64,000 nucleotides of DNA from CAZTQN01 sp964615765 (GCA_964615765.1 CAZTQN010000011.1:1-64000), one strand, 5' to 3'; positions 8,067 through 18,226 are shown, counted from the first letter of the stretch. Translations and numbers: made by a program. Notes: generated by a model not told the origin, from the letters alone.

Positions 8067-11000
8067 TCACGCACACCCGACGAAGTACGCCGCCAGGTAA
8101 TCAAACAGGTCCTGCACCGTCACGCCGCCCACGCCGTTGAAGTCCGCGCCCGGCGAGTTGGCGAAGAACGCGCCGATGTAGTCGAACACGTCCTGCACCG
8201 AGAGCGTGCCCGAGCCGTTGGCATCCGCCGCGCACGGGTTCTGCGTGACGACATAGGACAGCACGCGGTTGTTCAGCACCAGCGTCCCGCGCCCCGAGCC
8301 CGCCAGCGGGAAGATCAGCGCGTACTTGCTCAGGTCGGGCACGCTCGCGCCCGTGCCGAAGTCGATCAGCTTGATCGCCGACCCGATCGGCTGCGGCACG
8401 AACTGGTTCACGCGGACCTGCACCTGCCCCGTCGTGGGGTACGTCAGCGTGCCGAGCGCCCGGATCAGGGCCGGGTCCGTCGGGGCGCCGGTCGTGAACG
8501 TCACGCGCGACGTCGAGTTGAACATCGTGAAGTTGCCGTTGATCGTGAGCTGATCGCTCCCGACCTTCCCACCGACCGCGAGCCGCCCGTTCCCGGCCAC
8601 GTTCATCGACGTCACCGTCCCGCGAAGGTCGCCCACGCCGTCGTTGATCAGCGTCACCGCCCCGCCCGACATGTTCCCGTTCAGCACGCCACCGAGCACG
8701 AACACCGACTGCGTGACGCGGAGATCGCCCGGCGTGCCGTCGCTCCGATCCACGGTCCACTCACCGCTGAGCGCGATGCTGCGGACGGTTTCGCGCTGCC
8801 CGTCCATCCGCACCACGCCGCCGACGTCGACGATCACGTCCGTCGCGTCGGCGACCTGATTGTCGGCCCCGAAGGCGTACAGCAACGTGCTCCCGTCGGC
8901 GACGGTGAGCCCGCCCGGGATGACCGTCGTGCCCGGGAACCTGTTGAGGAACAGCGTGCCGCCTTCCACGCGCGTGCCGCCCGTGTGCGTGTTGGCGACG
9001 CCGGCGTTGAGTTCCTGCATGCCCGGCCCGGTCTTGATCAGCGCCCCTGCGCCGGCGAACGAACCGCCGTACCCGCGCTGCGTCCCCGCCGGAGTATCGA
9101 TCGTGAACGCCGTTTCCAGGAAGATCGTCCCGCTCCCGGCCACGCCGCCGACGCTCGTCCTGGTAGCGCTCGTCGTAGCGCCGCTGTTGTTCAGCGTGAA
9201 CGAGCCGTTGACGGTGTCGAGATACAGCGCGCCCGGCCCGAGCTTGTTGATCGTGCCGGAGTTCACGGCGCCCGTCATGAACACCGTCGAACCGGCGTTG
9301 ATCGTCCAGTTGCGGCTGCCCCCCAGCAGGTTCAGCGGGCCGTAAACGTTGGTCAACCCGCCGCCGTTGAAGCTGGCGTTCCCCGCGAGACCCAGCTCGC
9401 CCCCTTCCGCGCCCACGGCGAACGGCCCGGCCCCATTCACCACCAGCCCGCCGATCGTGTCGCTGAAGCCGTGGAGGTTGACGATCGCACGGTTGACCAG
9501 CGACACACTCGCCGTGTCCGAGAGCTGGTCGTTCCTGCCCAGTTCCAGGTTCGGCATGGGCGCGTCCGGGTTGAACGGGTCGGCGTACCCGACGGTGACC
9601 GCCGCGGGCTTGGCGCCCGCCGCCGGAATGTTGAGCCGCGCCGTCCCGGTGCGAATCTCCAGCGACGGCGACGTGAACGCGCCGGAGAACTGCGCCACGC
9701 CCTGGCCCGTGATCACGATCGGCGCCCCGCTCACCGTCGCGCTGATGTCCAGGCCCACCGGCGCGGTCGTGGTGCCGACATCGATCGTCCGCGGCGACGT
9801 GCCCGTGAAGTGCAGCGTGCCCGGCCCGACGACGCTCCCGGTCGAGGACGGCCCGGGGCTCGCCAGCAGATTGCCCGCAAGCCGGAGCGTCCCGCCATCC
9901 AGCGCGACGCTCGAACCGCCAGAGATCAGCAGCTGCGAGACGGTCTCGGTAAACCCGTTCAGGTCCCACACCCCGCCGCTCAGCCGCATCGTCGTGGCGT
10001 CGTCGATGTTCTCCGCCGCACGGTTCAGCAGCGTCCCGCCCGAGACCGTCACGCTGTTCTTCAGCACCGCCGAGTTCGGCGTGGCGGAAGTCCCCAGCGT
10101 GCCCGCGATGACGCGGTAGTCGCCGGTGAACGCCGGCGCCGGGTCGACCAGGTTCAGCGTGCCGTTGCCGGACTTGGCGAGCTGCCCGAACCCCGAGTAG
10201 GTGCTCTGGAAGCTCTGCGTGCCCGAAGCCACCTGGATGTCCAGCACCGCGTCGGTGCTGTTGCGCGGCGAGTTGAGCACGATCGGCGAGAGCGGGTTCG
10301 GAGTCGGCGTGCGGAGCGTGCCCGCGTCGATGCGGATCGGCCCGGTGAAGTTGTTGAGCACGTTGTCCGCGAACGTGGTGAAGCTCGTAAACGCCCCGCC
10401 CTGCACGACCAGCCCCAGCCCCGGCGCATGACTGACGATGTTCCCCTCAAAGTTGATGGGCCCGGGCGCGTCGAACACCGCCGTCCCCGAAGCGCCCAGC
10501 CGCAGGCTCGAGTAGTCGGGAATCACATTGTTCCGTTGAATGTAAACGACCGGGTTGACAGTGATCGGATTGGGATTGAGGTCAACGACTTCCCAGCTTG
10601 GGTAGGGGATGCCGGTGGGGAAGCTGTCCTGCCCGCCGAACTCCGTCCCCAAGCGAAGCTCCATGGGCTCTTGCAGATCGTTCGAGAAGATCGCGCCACC
10701 CTCGTTGCCCCTGATGATCAGTGCTCCCCTGCGCACGTTGAAGTCCGTCCCGAACACAGGAGCGTTGATCAAGGGTTGCGGATCGATCACGACCGTGGCG
10801 TTCCCGGATTTCGTGACCGCGCCGCCGCCCCACTGACTCAACGCGCTCCGGAAGATCACCTCGCCGGACCCGCCGAGCCAAAGAGAATCGGTGAACACAT
10901 CGACAGTCACCGTGAGATTGCCCGTGCATGTCGGCCAGCGCACGAACCAGTCACGACACTTCACGATCGGCGAGCCCACATCGGCGGCGGCAAGGTACAC

Positions 11001-11432
11001 GTCGCCCCGGGTCGTGAACTGCATCGTGCGAACCCACAGGAGCAGGTCGATCTTTGCGGTGCGGTCGGCATGCAGCGCGTTCGCGAAGATCAAGTGATGC
11101 ACCGCGGTGTCCCAGGATCCTCGCAACTCATCGAGCATGTCGCGCGTCGCGAACGAGCCGGTGACCCCGCCGGGCTGGGTCGGCCTGAACAGGTTGGTGA
11201 GAATGTCCGTGGTGAGCCCGCCGCCATACACGTCGAGGTACCCCGTTAGCGGACGGAACTCGTACTCTCCGTTCGCCCGCGTGTCCCACCAACCCAGATG
11301 GTTGTTGCCGCCCTGCGCGGCCCAGTAGAACGTGTCCCCGTGCGCGGTCCCCGCGCACGCGAGGAGCAGACCGGCGCACGCCCCGGTGGCGCTCATGCGG
11401 CGAGACTTGCGGCTGATCTGTTGGCGTGACAT
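8067..11432 (-). CDS. Large secreted autotransporter-like beta-repeat protein with GC-type dockerin
   Basis: A 1121-residue paralogue in architecture of the gene at 5398-7785. I chose ATG 11432 because AGGAG lies 7 nt upstream and the product begins MSRQQISRKSRR followed by a hydrophobic core and GTAHGDTF, a signal-peptide pattern. The passenger contains passenger-associated repeats such as LAKSGNGTLNLVDP, RVEGGTLFLNRFPG and VSGGTLLNRA, typical of beta-helix autotransporters, but there is no beta-barrel. Instead it ends with ADANGSGTLSVQDVFDYI and ADFNGVGGVTVQDLFDYL followed by AYFVGCA, the paired dockerin-like repeat with a terminal Gly-Cys. Two such genes in tandem suggest duplication of a surface-anchored protein family. 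Function is unknown. Confidence 0.85.
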   Translation of the reverse strand: MSRQQISRKSRRMSATGACAGLLLACAGTAHGDTFYWAAQGGNNHLGWWDTRANGEYEFRPLTGYLDVYGGGLTTDILTNLFRPTQPGGVTGSFATRDMLDELRGSWDTAVHHLIFANALHADRTAKIDLLLWVRTMQFTTRGDVYLAAADVGSPIVKCRDWFVRWPTCTGNLTVTVDVFTDSLWLGGSGEVIFRSALSQWGGGAVTKSGNATVVIDPQPLINAPVFGTDFNVRRGALIIRGNEGGAIFSNDLQEPMELRLGTEFGGQDSFPTGIPYPSWEVVDLNPNPITVNPVVYIQRNNVIPDYSSLRLGASGTAVFDAPGPINFEGNIVSHAPGLGLVVQGGAFTSFTTFADNVLNNFTGPIRIDAGTLRTPTPNPLSPIVLNSPRNSTDAVLDIQVASGTQSFQSTYSGFGQLAKSGNGTLNLVDPAPAFTGDYRVIAGTLGTSATPNSAVLKNSVTVSGGTLLNRAAENIDDATTMRLSGGVWDLNGFTETVSQLLISGGSSVALDGGTLRLAGNLLASPGPSSTGSVVGPGTLHFTGTSPRTIDVGTTTAPVGLDISATVSGAPIVITGQGVAQFSGAFTSPSLEIRTGTARLNIPAAGAKPAAVTVGYADPFNPDAPMPNLELGRNDQLSDTASVSLVNRAIVNLHGFSDTIGGLVVNGAGPFAVGAEGGELGLAGNASFNGGGLTNVYGPLNLLGGSRNWTINAGSTVFMTGAVNSGTINKLGPGALYLDTVNGSFTLNNSGATTSATRTSVGGVAGSGTIFLETAFTIDTPAGTQRGYGGSFAGAGALIKTGPGMQELNAGVANTHTGGTRVEGGTLFLNRFPGTTVIPGGLTVADGSTLLYAFGADNQVADATDVIVDVGGVVRMDGQRETVRSIALSGEWTVDRSDGTPGDLRVTQSVFVLGGVLNGNMSGGAVTLINDGVGDLRGTVTSMNVAGNGRLAVGGKVGSDQLTINGNFTMFNSTSRVTFTTGAPTDPALIRALGTLTYPTTGQVQVRVNQFVPQPIGSAIKLIDFGTGASVPDLSKYALIFPLAGSGRGTLVLNNRVLSYVVTQNPCAADANGSGTLSVQDVFDYIGAFFANSPGADFNGVGGVTVQDLFDYLAAYFVGCA

Positions 11433-11645
11433 CGGAAAACTCCTGGTTGAGGTGCGTCGTCTGGTCCCGCGCCGCCGCTCTCGGCGCACGCGGTCTCCCC
11501 GTCTCGCGACGTCGCTCCGCCCCAGCCTTGGCGAATCCAAAAAATCGCGCCCGCCCCACGCCGGTCCGCCCACAGCCGCGGGCGACCGCGCGATCGACAC
11601 TGAACACCGCCCTAAAAAGGCAAACCCGCACCCGCTATCAGGCGA

Positions 11646-14600
11646 TCACGGCGCCATCCACACCCGCGCCGTCCCATCCCGCGAGCCCGAGATCAGCAGC
11701 CGCCCATCCGGCGACATGATCATCCGCCGGATGTGCGACTCGTGCCCCAACAGCAGCGCCACCTGCTCCCACGTCCCCGTGTCCCACACGCGGATCGCCC
11801 CCGTCAGGTCCGCGCTGAACAGCCTCGACCCGTTCGGCGAAAACACCACGCCCAGCACCTCGCGCGTGTGCCCCACGCACGCGCCAATCGCCCGCAGCGT
11901 CTCCGTGTCATACAGCACGATCCGCTGGTCCGTCTCCACCAGCGCCATCGTCCGCATATTCGGCGAGAACGCCACCGACTCGATCGCCGGCCGCGTCGTC
12001 TCCTTCGCCATCATCTCCACCCCGTCCGCGTACCGGTACAGCACCGTCGTCCGCACCCCGCCGCGGTTCTGAGTCACCGCGATCAGTCCCGCCCGCGCGT
12101 TCAAGAACGGCCCGACAAACGCCTCCAGCGCCGTCCCCGGCAGCGTCCGCTCCGCCCCCGCCGCGATGTCCCACACCAGCGCCTGCGCCCGGGCCGCGTC
12201 ATAGTTCAAGAGCACCAGCCCCGACGCGCGATCGAACGCCGGCTGATCCAGCACGCGCACGTGCTCCGGAATCGCCGCCCCTTCGCTGAGCGTCCGCGCG
12301 TCCATCAGGTGCACCCGCCCGCCGAGTTCCCGCGTCAGCACCATCCGCTCATCCGGCGACAGCACCACGTCCAGCACGATCGTGTCCAGCGTGCGCTCCG
12401 CCAGCCGCTCCCCCGTGCCCGCGTCATACACCGCCACCGTCCGGTCCCAACTCCCCGTCACCACCTGCCCCCGGCTCGCCGCGTACGCCAAGGGGTGCAC
12501 CAGGTGCGCGTGCCCCGTCAGCGGCAGCGGGTTGGGCGTGGCCCGTGCCGCGTCCCACACCCGCACCGTTCCGTCCCGCCCCGTACTCACGATCCGCCGC
12601 GAGTCCGGCGTGAACCCCACATCCACAATCTCCGACTCGTGCCCCGACAGTTCGTACACCAGCGCCAAACTCGCCGCGTCAAACACCCGCACCAAACCGT
12701 CGCGCGACGCGCTCGCCAGCACCTTCCCGTCCGGGCTCAGCGTCAGGTTCTCCGCCGCATCGTGCACATACTCCGCCCGCGCCACCCGCCGCACCGCGCC
12801 CGGCGACAAGTCCCACGACTCCAGATCCCCGCTCTGCAGCACGCACGCGACCCGATCTCCCCCCAGCGGCGCCATAGAGAACACCACGCGCCCGAGCGTC
12901 TGGCTCGCGCTCACCCGCGCCAGCGTCTCCACGTCGATCATCTCAACCCGCGACGGCTTCGGGTCGCTCTCCGCCGACGCCGCGAACAGCCGCGTCCCGT
13001 CCCGCGACAACCGGATCCGCGCCCACCGCCCGTTCGGCTCGGGCGCCACGCGCCGCGCCTCCGTCTCGCCCGCGCGCCGCACCAGCACCTCGTGCTGACC
13101 GCCCGCGTCCAGCAGCACCGCCAGCACGCCGCCGTCGCCGTCGCCGCTCACGCTCAAGTCCAAGCACCGGATCCGCCGCATCTCCTGCCCCGGTTCCGGC
13201 TGCGCGAGCGCGCTCGCCAGCGGCGCAAGCAGCCCCCGCCACACCGGGTCGTCCGCGTCCACAAAGAAATGCGGCGGCCGCCCGCACCGCCCCGCATGCT
13301 CAAAGAACCGCGCCCCATCCACCACTCCCTCCGCCGCATCACTCTCCAGCCCGACGCGCAGCATCTCCCCCGCCCGCACCAGCACCACCCGCTCGCCCGA
13401 CTCGACATGCACCGAGAACGGCGGCTTCAGCCCGGGCCGCATCACCCGCCGGCTCTGATCCAGCCGCGCGAACAAGTGCCGGAACTCCCACCCGCGATGC
13501 TGCGCCGGCGAAGCCTCCAGCTCCCGCCGCGCCGTCGCGATGTCCCCCGCCGCGATCGCGCTCGACGCGGCACTGAGCGCCGAGCGATACGCCTGCCACA
13601 CCGCGGCTTCCCGCGTCCGCCGCGCATCGTTCCACAGCAGCACGATCGCCACCACCGACACCACGATCGCCGCCACCGACACCGCCGAGATCGCCGACAG
13701 CGCCCGATGCCGACGCACAAACCTGGACGCCACATACCCCCAGCTCGGCGGCCTCGCCAAGATCGGCTGAAACGCCAGGAACCGCCGCAGGTCCGCCGCA
13801 AACTCCGCCGCCGACGCGTACCGCGCCGCCGGGTCCTTGTGCATCGCCTTGTGCACGATCGTCTGCACGTCCGGGTGCACGCCCGGCTCGATCGCCCGCA
13901 GCCGCTTGGGCGCATCGTTCAACACCACCCGCACCGCCGACCGCGCCGGCATCCCCGCCACATCAAACGGCGCCTGCCCGCTCAACATCTCGAACGCGAT
14001 CACGCCCAGCGCGTACACGTCGCTCCGCGTGTCCGTCGCGTCCGCGTCCCCGCCCGCCTGCTCCGGGCTCAGATACGGAAACGTCCCCACAATCTGCCCG
14101 TCCAGCGTCCGCAGCGACGCCGTGTCGTCCCCCTCCAGCAAGCGCGACACCCCGAAGTCCAGAATCTTCGGCTCAACGCCAACGCCCGCGTCCGTCGCCC
14201 CGCTGGTCTCTCCCGACCCCGCCGCCGGCTGAATCAAGATGTTGTCCGGCTTCAGGTCGCGATGGATCACGCCCTTCTGGTGCGCGTGATGCACCGCGTC
14301 GGCGATCTGCGCCAGCAGCCACAGCCGCTGTTCAACACTGGGCCGCTCCCGCCGAACATGCTCGCGCAGCGATACGCCCTCGACCAACTCCATCGCCAGA
14401 AACGGCCTGGGCGGCCCGCCCGGCGTCAGCATCGCCGAGCCCGCCGCGTACAACTGCACGATGCCCCGGTGCTTCAGCCCCGCCATCGCGCGGCTCTCGC
14501 GCCGAAACCGCCTCAGCGCCCCCGGCCCCAGCAGCCCCGGGTGAATCACCTTCAGCGCTACTCGCCGCGCCGGCTCCTCCTCCATCGCCTCATACACGAT

Positions 14601-14903
14601 CCCCATCCCGCCGCGCCCCAGTTCCCGCACGATCCGATACCCGCCGATCGATTCCGGCACCGCGTCGGCGTCCTGCTCCGCGTCCTCATGAAGCTGCCGC
14701 GCCAGCCACAGCCCGCCCAATCCCGGCGCCGTCGGCGTCGCGCTCGCGCTGGCGTCCATCGCCAGCAGTTCCATCACCTCGCGCCGCAGCCGCTCATCGC
14801 CCCCGCACGCCCGCTCGACAAACCCGCCGCGCTCCTCCGTCGGCATCTCGACGGCTTGATCGAACACCTCCCGCACCCGCGTCATCCACCCCGTCGGCGT
14901 CAT
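11646..14903 (-). CDS. Transmembrane Ser/Thr protein kinase with C-terminal WD40 repeats
   Basis: A 1085-residue protein. The start ATG 14903 overlaps the stop of the upstream sigma gene as ATGA, implying translational coupling. After an N-terminal regulatory segment, the Hanks-type kinase domain (about 90-380) shows ELGRGGMGIVYEA, VALKVI, HRDLKPDNIL, DFGVSRLL and SPEQAGG, so catalytic residues are intact. One membrane segment follows at about 410-435 (ALSAISAVSVAAIVVSVVAI). The rest is a WD40-type propeller with blades such as SPDGKVLASASRDGLVRVFD, presumably extracytoplasmic and sensory. Planctomycetes often pair such kinases with ECF sigma factors; phosphorylation of the partner sigma or other targets is inference. 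Confidence 0.92.
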   Translation of the reverse strand: MTPTGWMTRVREVFDQAVEMPTEERGGFVERACGGDERLRREVMELLAMDASASATPTAPGLGGLWLARQLHEDAEQDADAVPESIGGYRIVRELGRGGMGIVYEAMEEEPARRVALKVIHPGLLGPGALRRFRRESRAMAGLKHRGIVQLYAAGSAMLTPGGPPRPFLAMELVEGVSLREHVRRERPSVEQRLWLLAQIADAVHHAHQKGVIHRDLKPDNILIQPAAGSGETSGATDAGVGVEPKILDFGVSRLLEGDDTASLRTLDGQIVGTFPYLSPEQAGGDADATDTRSDVYALGVIAFEMLSGQAPFDVAGMPARSAVRVVLNDAPKRLRAIEPGVHPDVQTIVHKAMHKDPAARYASAAEFAADLRRFLAFQPILARPPSWGYVASRFVRRHRALSAISAVSVAAIVVSVVAIVLLWNDARRTREAAVWQAYRSALSAASSAIAAGDIATARRELEASPAQHRGWEFRHLFARLDQSRRVMRPGLKPPFSVHVESGERVVLVRAGEMLRVGLESDAAEGVVDGARFFEHAGRCGRPPHFFVDADDPVWRGLLAPLASALAQPEPGQEMRRIRCLDLSVSGDGDGGVLAVLLDAGGQHEVLVRRAGETEARRVAPEPNGRWARIRLSRDGTRLFAASAESDPKPSRVEMIDVETLARVSASQTLGRVVFSMAPLGGDRVACVLQSGDLESWDLSPGAVRRVARAEYVHDAAENLTLSPDGKVLASASRDGLVRVFDAASLALVYELSGHESEIVDVGFTPDSRRIVSTGRDGTVRVWDAARATPNPLPLTGHAHLVHPLAYAASRGQVVTGSWDRTVAVYDAGTGERLAERTLDTIVLDVVLSPDERMVLTRELGGRVHLMDARTLSEGAAIPEHVRVLDQPAFDRASGLVLLNYDAARAQALVWDIAAGAERTLPGTALEAFVGPFLNARAGLIAVTQNRGGVRTTVLYRYADGVEMMAKETTRPAIESVAFSPNMRTMALVETDQRIVLYDTETLRAIGACVGHTREVLGVVFSPNGSRLFSADLTGAIRVWDTGTWEQVALLLGHESHIRRMIMSPDGRLLISGSRDGTARVWMAP

Positions 14904-15454
14904 GCCGCACCGCCGATGCGCCGCTTCAGCCACGCCCGCGCAAACCGCCAGTCCGCCTCCGCCGTCGACAGGCTCACCCCCAGCCGCTCCGCCGCCTGCG
15001 CCACGCTCAGATCACCAAAGAACCGGTAGATCACCAGCCGCGCCACCCGCGGGCTGGACACCTCCAACTCATCCAGCGCCTCGTCCACGTCCGTCAGGTC
15101 CGACTCAACCCCACACCCAAGGTCCGCGTGCAGTGTCACCGGCATGCGCCCGCCGCCGCGCTTCAGCCGCCGCCGCGCCTTCGCATGATCGGCCAGCACC
15201 CGCCGCATCGCGATCGACGCCACCGCGCGAAAGTGGCACTCGTCCACCCAGTGGCTCGAATGCTCCGACGACAACTTCAGATACGCCTCGTGCACGAGCG
15301 CCGTCGGCTGGATCGTCATCGCCCCGTGCTGACGCAGCATCCCCGCCGCGATCCGCCGCAGTTCGTCATACACCACCGGCAACATCGCTTCGGCCTGGGC
15401 AGATTCCTCCGCCCCCGGCGTCCTCGATTCCGGTCGCTCGCCCGATCCGCTCAT
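14900..15454 (-). CDS. ECF-type RNA polymerase sigma factor (TIGR02999-like)
   Basis: A 184-residue sigma-70 family protein. I chose ATG 15454, with AGGA 5 nt upstream; ATG 15475 would add seven residues. Region 2 is visible as LPVVYDELRRIAAGMLRQH through HFRAVASIAMRRVLADHAKA, and region 4 as RVARLVIYRFFGDLSVAQAAERLGVS followed by WRFARAWLKRRI. The pattern fits the ECF subfamily common in planctomycetes, usually next to Ser/Thr kinase genes, as here. No anti-sigma gene is adjacent, so control by the kinase whose start overlaps its stop is the obvious hypothesis. Confidence 0.9.
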   Translation of the reverse strand: MSGSGERPESRTPGAEESAQAEAMLPVVYDELRRIAAGMLRQHGAMTIQPTALVHEAYLKLSSEHSSHWVDECHFRAVASIAMRRVLADHAKARRRLKRGGGRMPVTLHADLGCGVESDLTDVDEALDELEVSSPRVARLVIYRFFGDLSVAQAAERLGVSLSTAEADWRFARAWLKRRIGGAA

Positions 15455-15573
15455 CACATTCCTATTCAACCCCATCCCCGCCTCACCTGCCACCCCATTC
15501 CGGCGGCTACCCGCACAAACTTCACCAAATCCCCACGGGCCACACCAACCGCCCGATATCCTCCCCCGCTCCC

Positions 15574-15614
15574 CTCTCGCCCCTGACCTCTCACCCCGAC
15601 CTCTAACCCCTCCA
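15574..15614. repeat. Degenerate heptanucleotide array before the alcohol dehydrogenase
   Basis: About six tandem 7-mers of the form CYCTNNC (CTCTCGC, CCCTGAC, CTCTCAC, a 6-nt CCCGAC, CTCTAAC, CCCTCCA) end 5 nt before the ATG at 15620. The array occupies the place where a ribosome-binding site would be and belongs to the dispersed heptad family described in the findings. Confidence 0.75.
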
Positions 15615-15619
15615 CCCAA

Positions 15620-16681
15620 ATGCCCACCCGCGCATACGCCGCTCAAACCGCCACCACCCCGCTGGCCCCCTTCTCCCTCGAGCGCCGCCCGCCGCGCCCG
15701 CAGGACGTCGCCATCGACATCCTCTACTGCGGCGTCTGCCACTCCGACCTGCACCAGGCCCGCAGCGAATGGGGCCCTTCGCTCTACCCCTGCGTGCCCG
15801 GCCACGAGATCGTCGGCCGCGTCACCGCCGTCGGCGGCAAGGTCACCCGCTTCAAAGTCGGCGACCTCGCCGCCGTCGGATGCATGGTCAACTCCTGCCG
15901 CAACTGCGAGCCCTGCAAACGCGGCCTCGAGCAGTACTGCGACCGCTCCCCCACCTGGACCTACAACGCCGTCGACACCATCGGCGTCAACAACCGCACC
16001 GACCTCCCCACCTTCGGCGGCTACTCCGAGCACATCGTCGTCGACGAAGCCTTCACCCTCCGCGTTCCCAAGAACCTCAACCTCGCCGCCACCGCCCCGC
16101 TCCTCTGCGCCGGCATCACCACCTGGTCCCCGCTCCGCCACTGGAACGTCCGCAAGGGCCAGACCGTCGGCGTCGTGGGCCTCGGCGGGCTCGGGCACAT
16201 GGGCGTCAAGTTCGCCCGAGCCTTCGGCGCTCACGTCGTCGTCTTCACCACCTCCCCCGGCAAGGCCGACGACGCCAAACGCCTCGGCGCTCACGACGTC
16301 ATCGTCACCCGCGACAAGGACGCCTTCGCCAAGAACCAGCGCAAGTTCGACTTCATCCTCGACACCGTCTCCGCCGAGCACGACATCAACGCCTATCTCT
16401 CCTGCCTGAAGCTCGACGGCTCGCTCGTGCTCGTCGGCGTCCCGCCGCAGCCCATGCCCGTCGCCGCCTTCAGCCTGCTCATGCCCCGCCGCAACTTCGC
16501 CGGCTCCGGCATCGGCGGCATCGCCGAAACCCAGGAAATGCTCGATTACTGCGGCGAGAACAACATCGTCAGCGACATCGAGATGATCAACATCCAGGAC
16601 ATCAACACCGCCTACGACCGCCTGCTCAAGAGCGACGTCAAGTACCGGTTCGTGATCGATATGAAGTCGCTCAAGAACTGA
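15620..16681 (+). CDS. Zinc-dependent NAD(P) alcohol dehydrogenase (YahK/CAD-like)
   Basis: A 353-residue medium-chain dehydrogenase reducing aldehydes or oxidising alcohols. Catalytic zinc ligands are visible in YCGVCHSDLH and GHEIVG; the structural zinc cysteines are in SCRNCEPCKRGLEQYC; the dinucleotide fold has VVGLGGLGHMGVKFA. The pattern (GVCHSD, CAGITTWSPL) matches the cinnamyl-alcohol-dehydrogenase/YahK group with broad aldehyde specificity. The start is ATG 15620 at the edge of a heptad array, with no clear Shine-Dalgarno. It is transcribed away from the sigma/kinase pair and converges with trkH 12 nt downstream. Confidence 0.93.
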   Translation: MPTRAYAAQTATTPLAPFSLERRPPRPQDVAIDILYCGVCHSDLHQARSEWGPSLYPCVPGHEIVGRVTAVGGKVTRFKVGDLAAVGCMVNSCRNCEPCKRGLEQYCDRSPTWTYNAVDTIGVNNRTDLPTFGGYSEHIVVDEAFTLRVPKNLNLAATAPLLCAGITTWSPLRHWNVRKGQTVGVVGLGGLGHMGVKFARAFGAHVVVFTTSPGKADDAKRLGAHDVIVTRDKDAFAKNQRKFDFILDTVSAEHDINAYLSCLKLDGSLVLVGVPPQPMPVAAFSLLMPRRNFAGSGIGGIAETQEMLDYCGENNIVSDIEMINIQDINTAYDRLLKSDVKYRFVIDMKSLKN

Positions 16682-16693
16682 CGCCCGCGCCGC

Positions 16694-18226
16694 CTACACC
16701 GCCAGATCGTCCGGCCGCTGGTTCCCGGCGGCCCGCGGCCGAAGCAGCGCCAGCCCGATGGTCAGCGGTCCGCACCGGCCCGCGAACATCAGCACGATCA
16801 CCGCACACTTGCCCGCGTCGCTCAACGTTCCCGTCAGGCCCATCGAAAGCCCAACGGTCCCGATCGCACTGGCCGCCTCGAACACGATCGACAGAAACTC
16901 CGCCGACTCCGTGATCGTCAGCACCAGCGTCCCCAGCGCCAGCAGCGCAAGATACAGCGTCACCGACGCGCCGGCGAGCAAGACCCGCGGCAACGGAATC
17001 TCGTACCCCATCCACGCGACATCCGCCCGCCGCCGCATCACGCTGACCAGGTTCCCCAGAATCGCCGTCACGCTCGTCGTCTTGATCCCCCCGCCCGTCC
17101 CCGCCGGCGAAGCCCCGATCAGCATGGCGACGATGAGCACCACCAGCACCGGCGCGCTCAGCCCGCCGATCGGCACCGTGTTGAACCCCGCCGTGCTCGA
17201 CGCCGACATCACCTGAAAAGCGCACACCATCACGCGCTCCGGCCAGTCCAGCCCGCGCACGCTCGGCTCAAGGACCACCAGCGCGCCCGTGCCCACCACG
17301 AACACCGCGCCCGTCATCGCCAGGATCACCTTGCTTGTAAACGTCAGCATCCGCTCCCGCAGGCGCACGGAATACCACACATCCTGCACGACGATGAACC
17401 CGACCGCGCCCAGATACGACAGCACGCCGATCGTCGCGTTCACCACCCAATCATCCCGGAACGGCTCCAGACTCGTGTTGCTCAGGCTGAAGCCCGCCGT
17501 CGCGAACGCCGACACCGCGTGAAACACCGCCCACCACAGCGGCGAGTCCACGCCCGCCGCCGAGAACCGCCACCACAACACCCCCGCGCCGACGACCTCC
17601 ACAACCGCCGTGAACGCGATCACCTGCACGACGAAGTGGTGCACGTGAAAGTAATGCGGCAAGGCGAACCCCGCCCGCAGCACACCCACCCTCGTTTCCG
17701 ACAGCGGCCGCCCGCGCGCCACGATCAGCACCGATGAGATCGTCATGAACCCGATCCCGCCGATCTGAAACAGCACCAGCACCACCGCTTCCCCGAACCA
17801 CGTGTACGTGTCCGCGACGCTCACCGTCGTCAGCCCGGTCGTCGAAATCGCGCTCACCGCGGTGAACAGGTGATCAAGGAACGTCCCCGGCCCCGACCGT
17901 GCCAGCGGCAACGACAACGCCGCCGCACCCAGGATCGCATATGCCAGAAAACCCAGCACCAGTTGCTGCGTCGCCGTCATCCGGGCCCACACGCCCGCCG
18001 CCACGCCGCCGATCCCACGCAGGGTGGACGCGGTCGTTCGCACAACCCGTCGGAGACGGCTCGCACGCTCGACGAGGACCTTCGGCCTCTCCCCGCTCGC
18101 GACTTGGGCCAAACCATCTTGGCCCGCGCCCCCACTTCCCGCACGCGCCCCGCTCTCCCCACTCCCTTCCTTGCCCGCCCCGCCGTTGCCCGCGCCCACG
18201 CCCGAACCATCACGCTGAGTGCTCAT
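16694..18226 (-). CDS. TrkH/KtrB-type potassium uptake membrane subunit
   Basis: A potassium-translocating subunit of about 510 residues from ATG 18226; a GTG at 18370 would add 48 residues and cannot be excluded. About 60-110 N-terminal residues are Gly/Ala/Arg-rich and lack homology to the family. Four pore loops each carry the expected Gly: STTGLTTV, ATAGFSL, STAGFNTV and GTVGLSMG. Multiple membrane helices and the conserved GASPAGTGGGIKTTS segment support the call. No trkA/ktrA regulatory gene is in the neighbourhood, so its RCK partner must be encoded elsewhere. It converges with the alcohol dehydrogenase. Confidence 0.9.
   Translation of the reverse strand: MSTQRDGSGVGAGNGGAGKEGSGESGARAGSGGAGQDGLAQVASGERPKVLVERASRLRRVVRTTASTLRGIGGVAAGVWARMTATQQLVLGFLAYAILGAAALSLPLARSGPGTFLDHLFTAVSAISTTGLTTVSVADTYTWFGEAVVLVLFQIGGIGFMTISSVLIVARGRPLSETRVGVLRAGFALPHYFHVHHFVVQVIAFTAVVEVVGAGVLWWRFSAAGVDSPLWWAVFHAVSAFATAGFSLSNTSLEPFRDDWVVNATIGVLSYLGAVGFIVVQDVWYSVRLRERMLTFTSKVILAMTGAVFVVGTGALVVLEPSVRGLDWPERVMVCAFQVMSASSTAGFNTVPIGGLSAPVLVVLIVAMLIGASPAGTGGGIKTTSVTAILGNLVSVMRRRADVAWMGYEIPLPRVLLAGASVTLYLALLALGTLVLTITESAEFLSIVFEAASAIGTVGLSMGLTGTLSDAGKCAVIVLMFAGRCGPLTIGLALLRPRAAGNQRPDDLAV

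Noticed and set aside
8034..11249. A 1071-codon plus-strand frame opposite the second dockerin protein
   Set aside because: Arg/His/Pro-rich shadow without domain signatures; the minus strand has a signal peptide, repeats and dockerin.
11733..15029. A 1098-codon Arg/Pro-rich plus-strand frame opposite the kinase
   Set aside because: Composition is that of a shadow frame, while the opposite strand encodes intact kinase and WD40 motifs.
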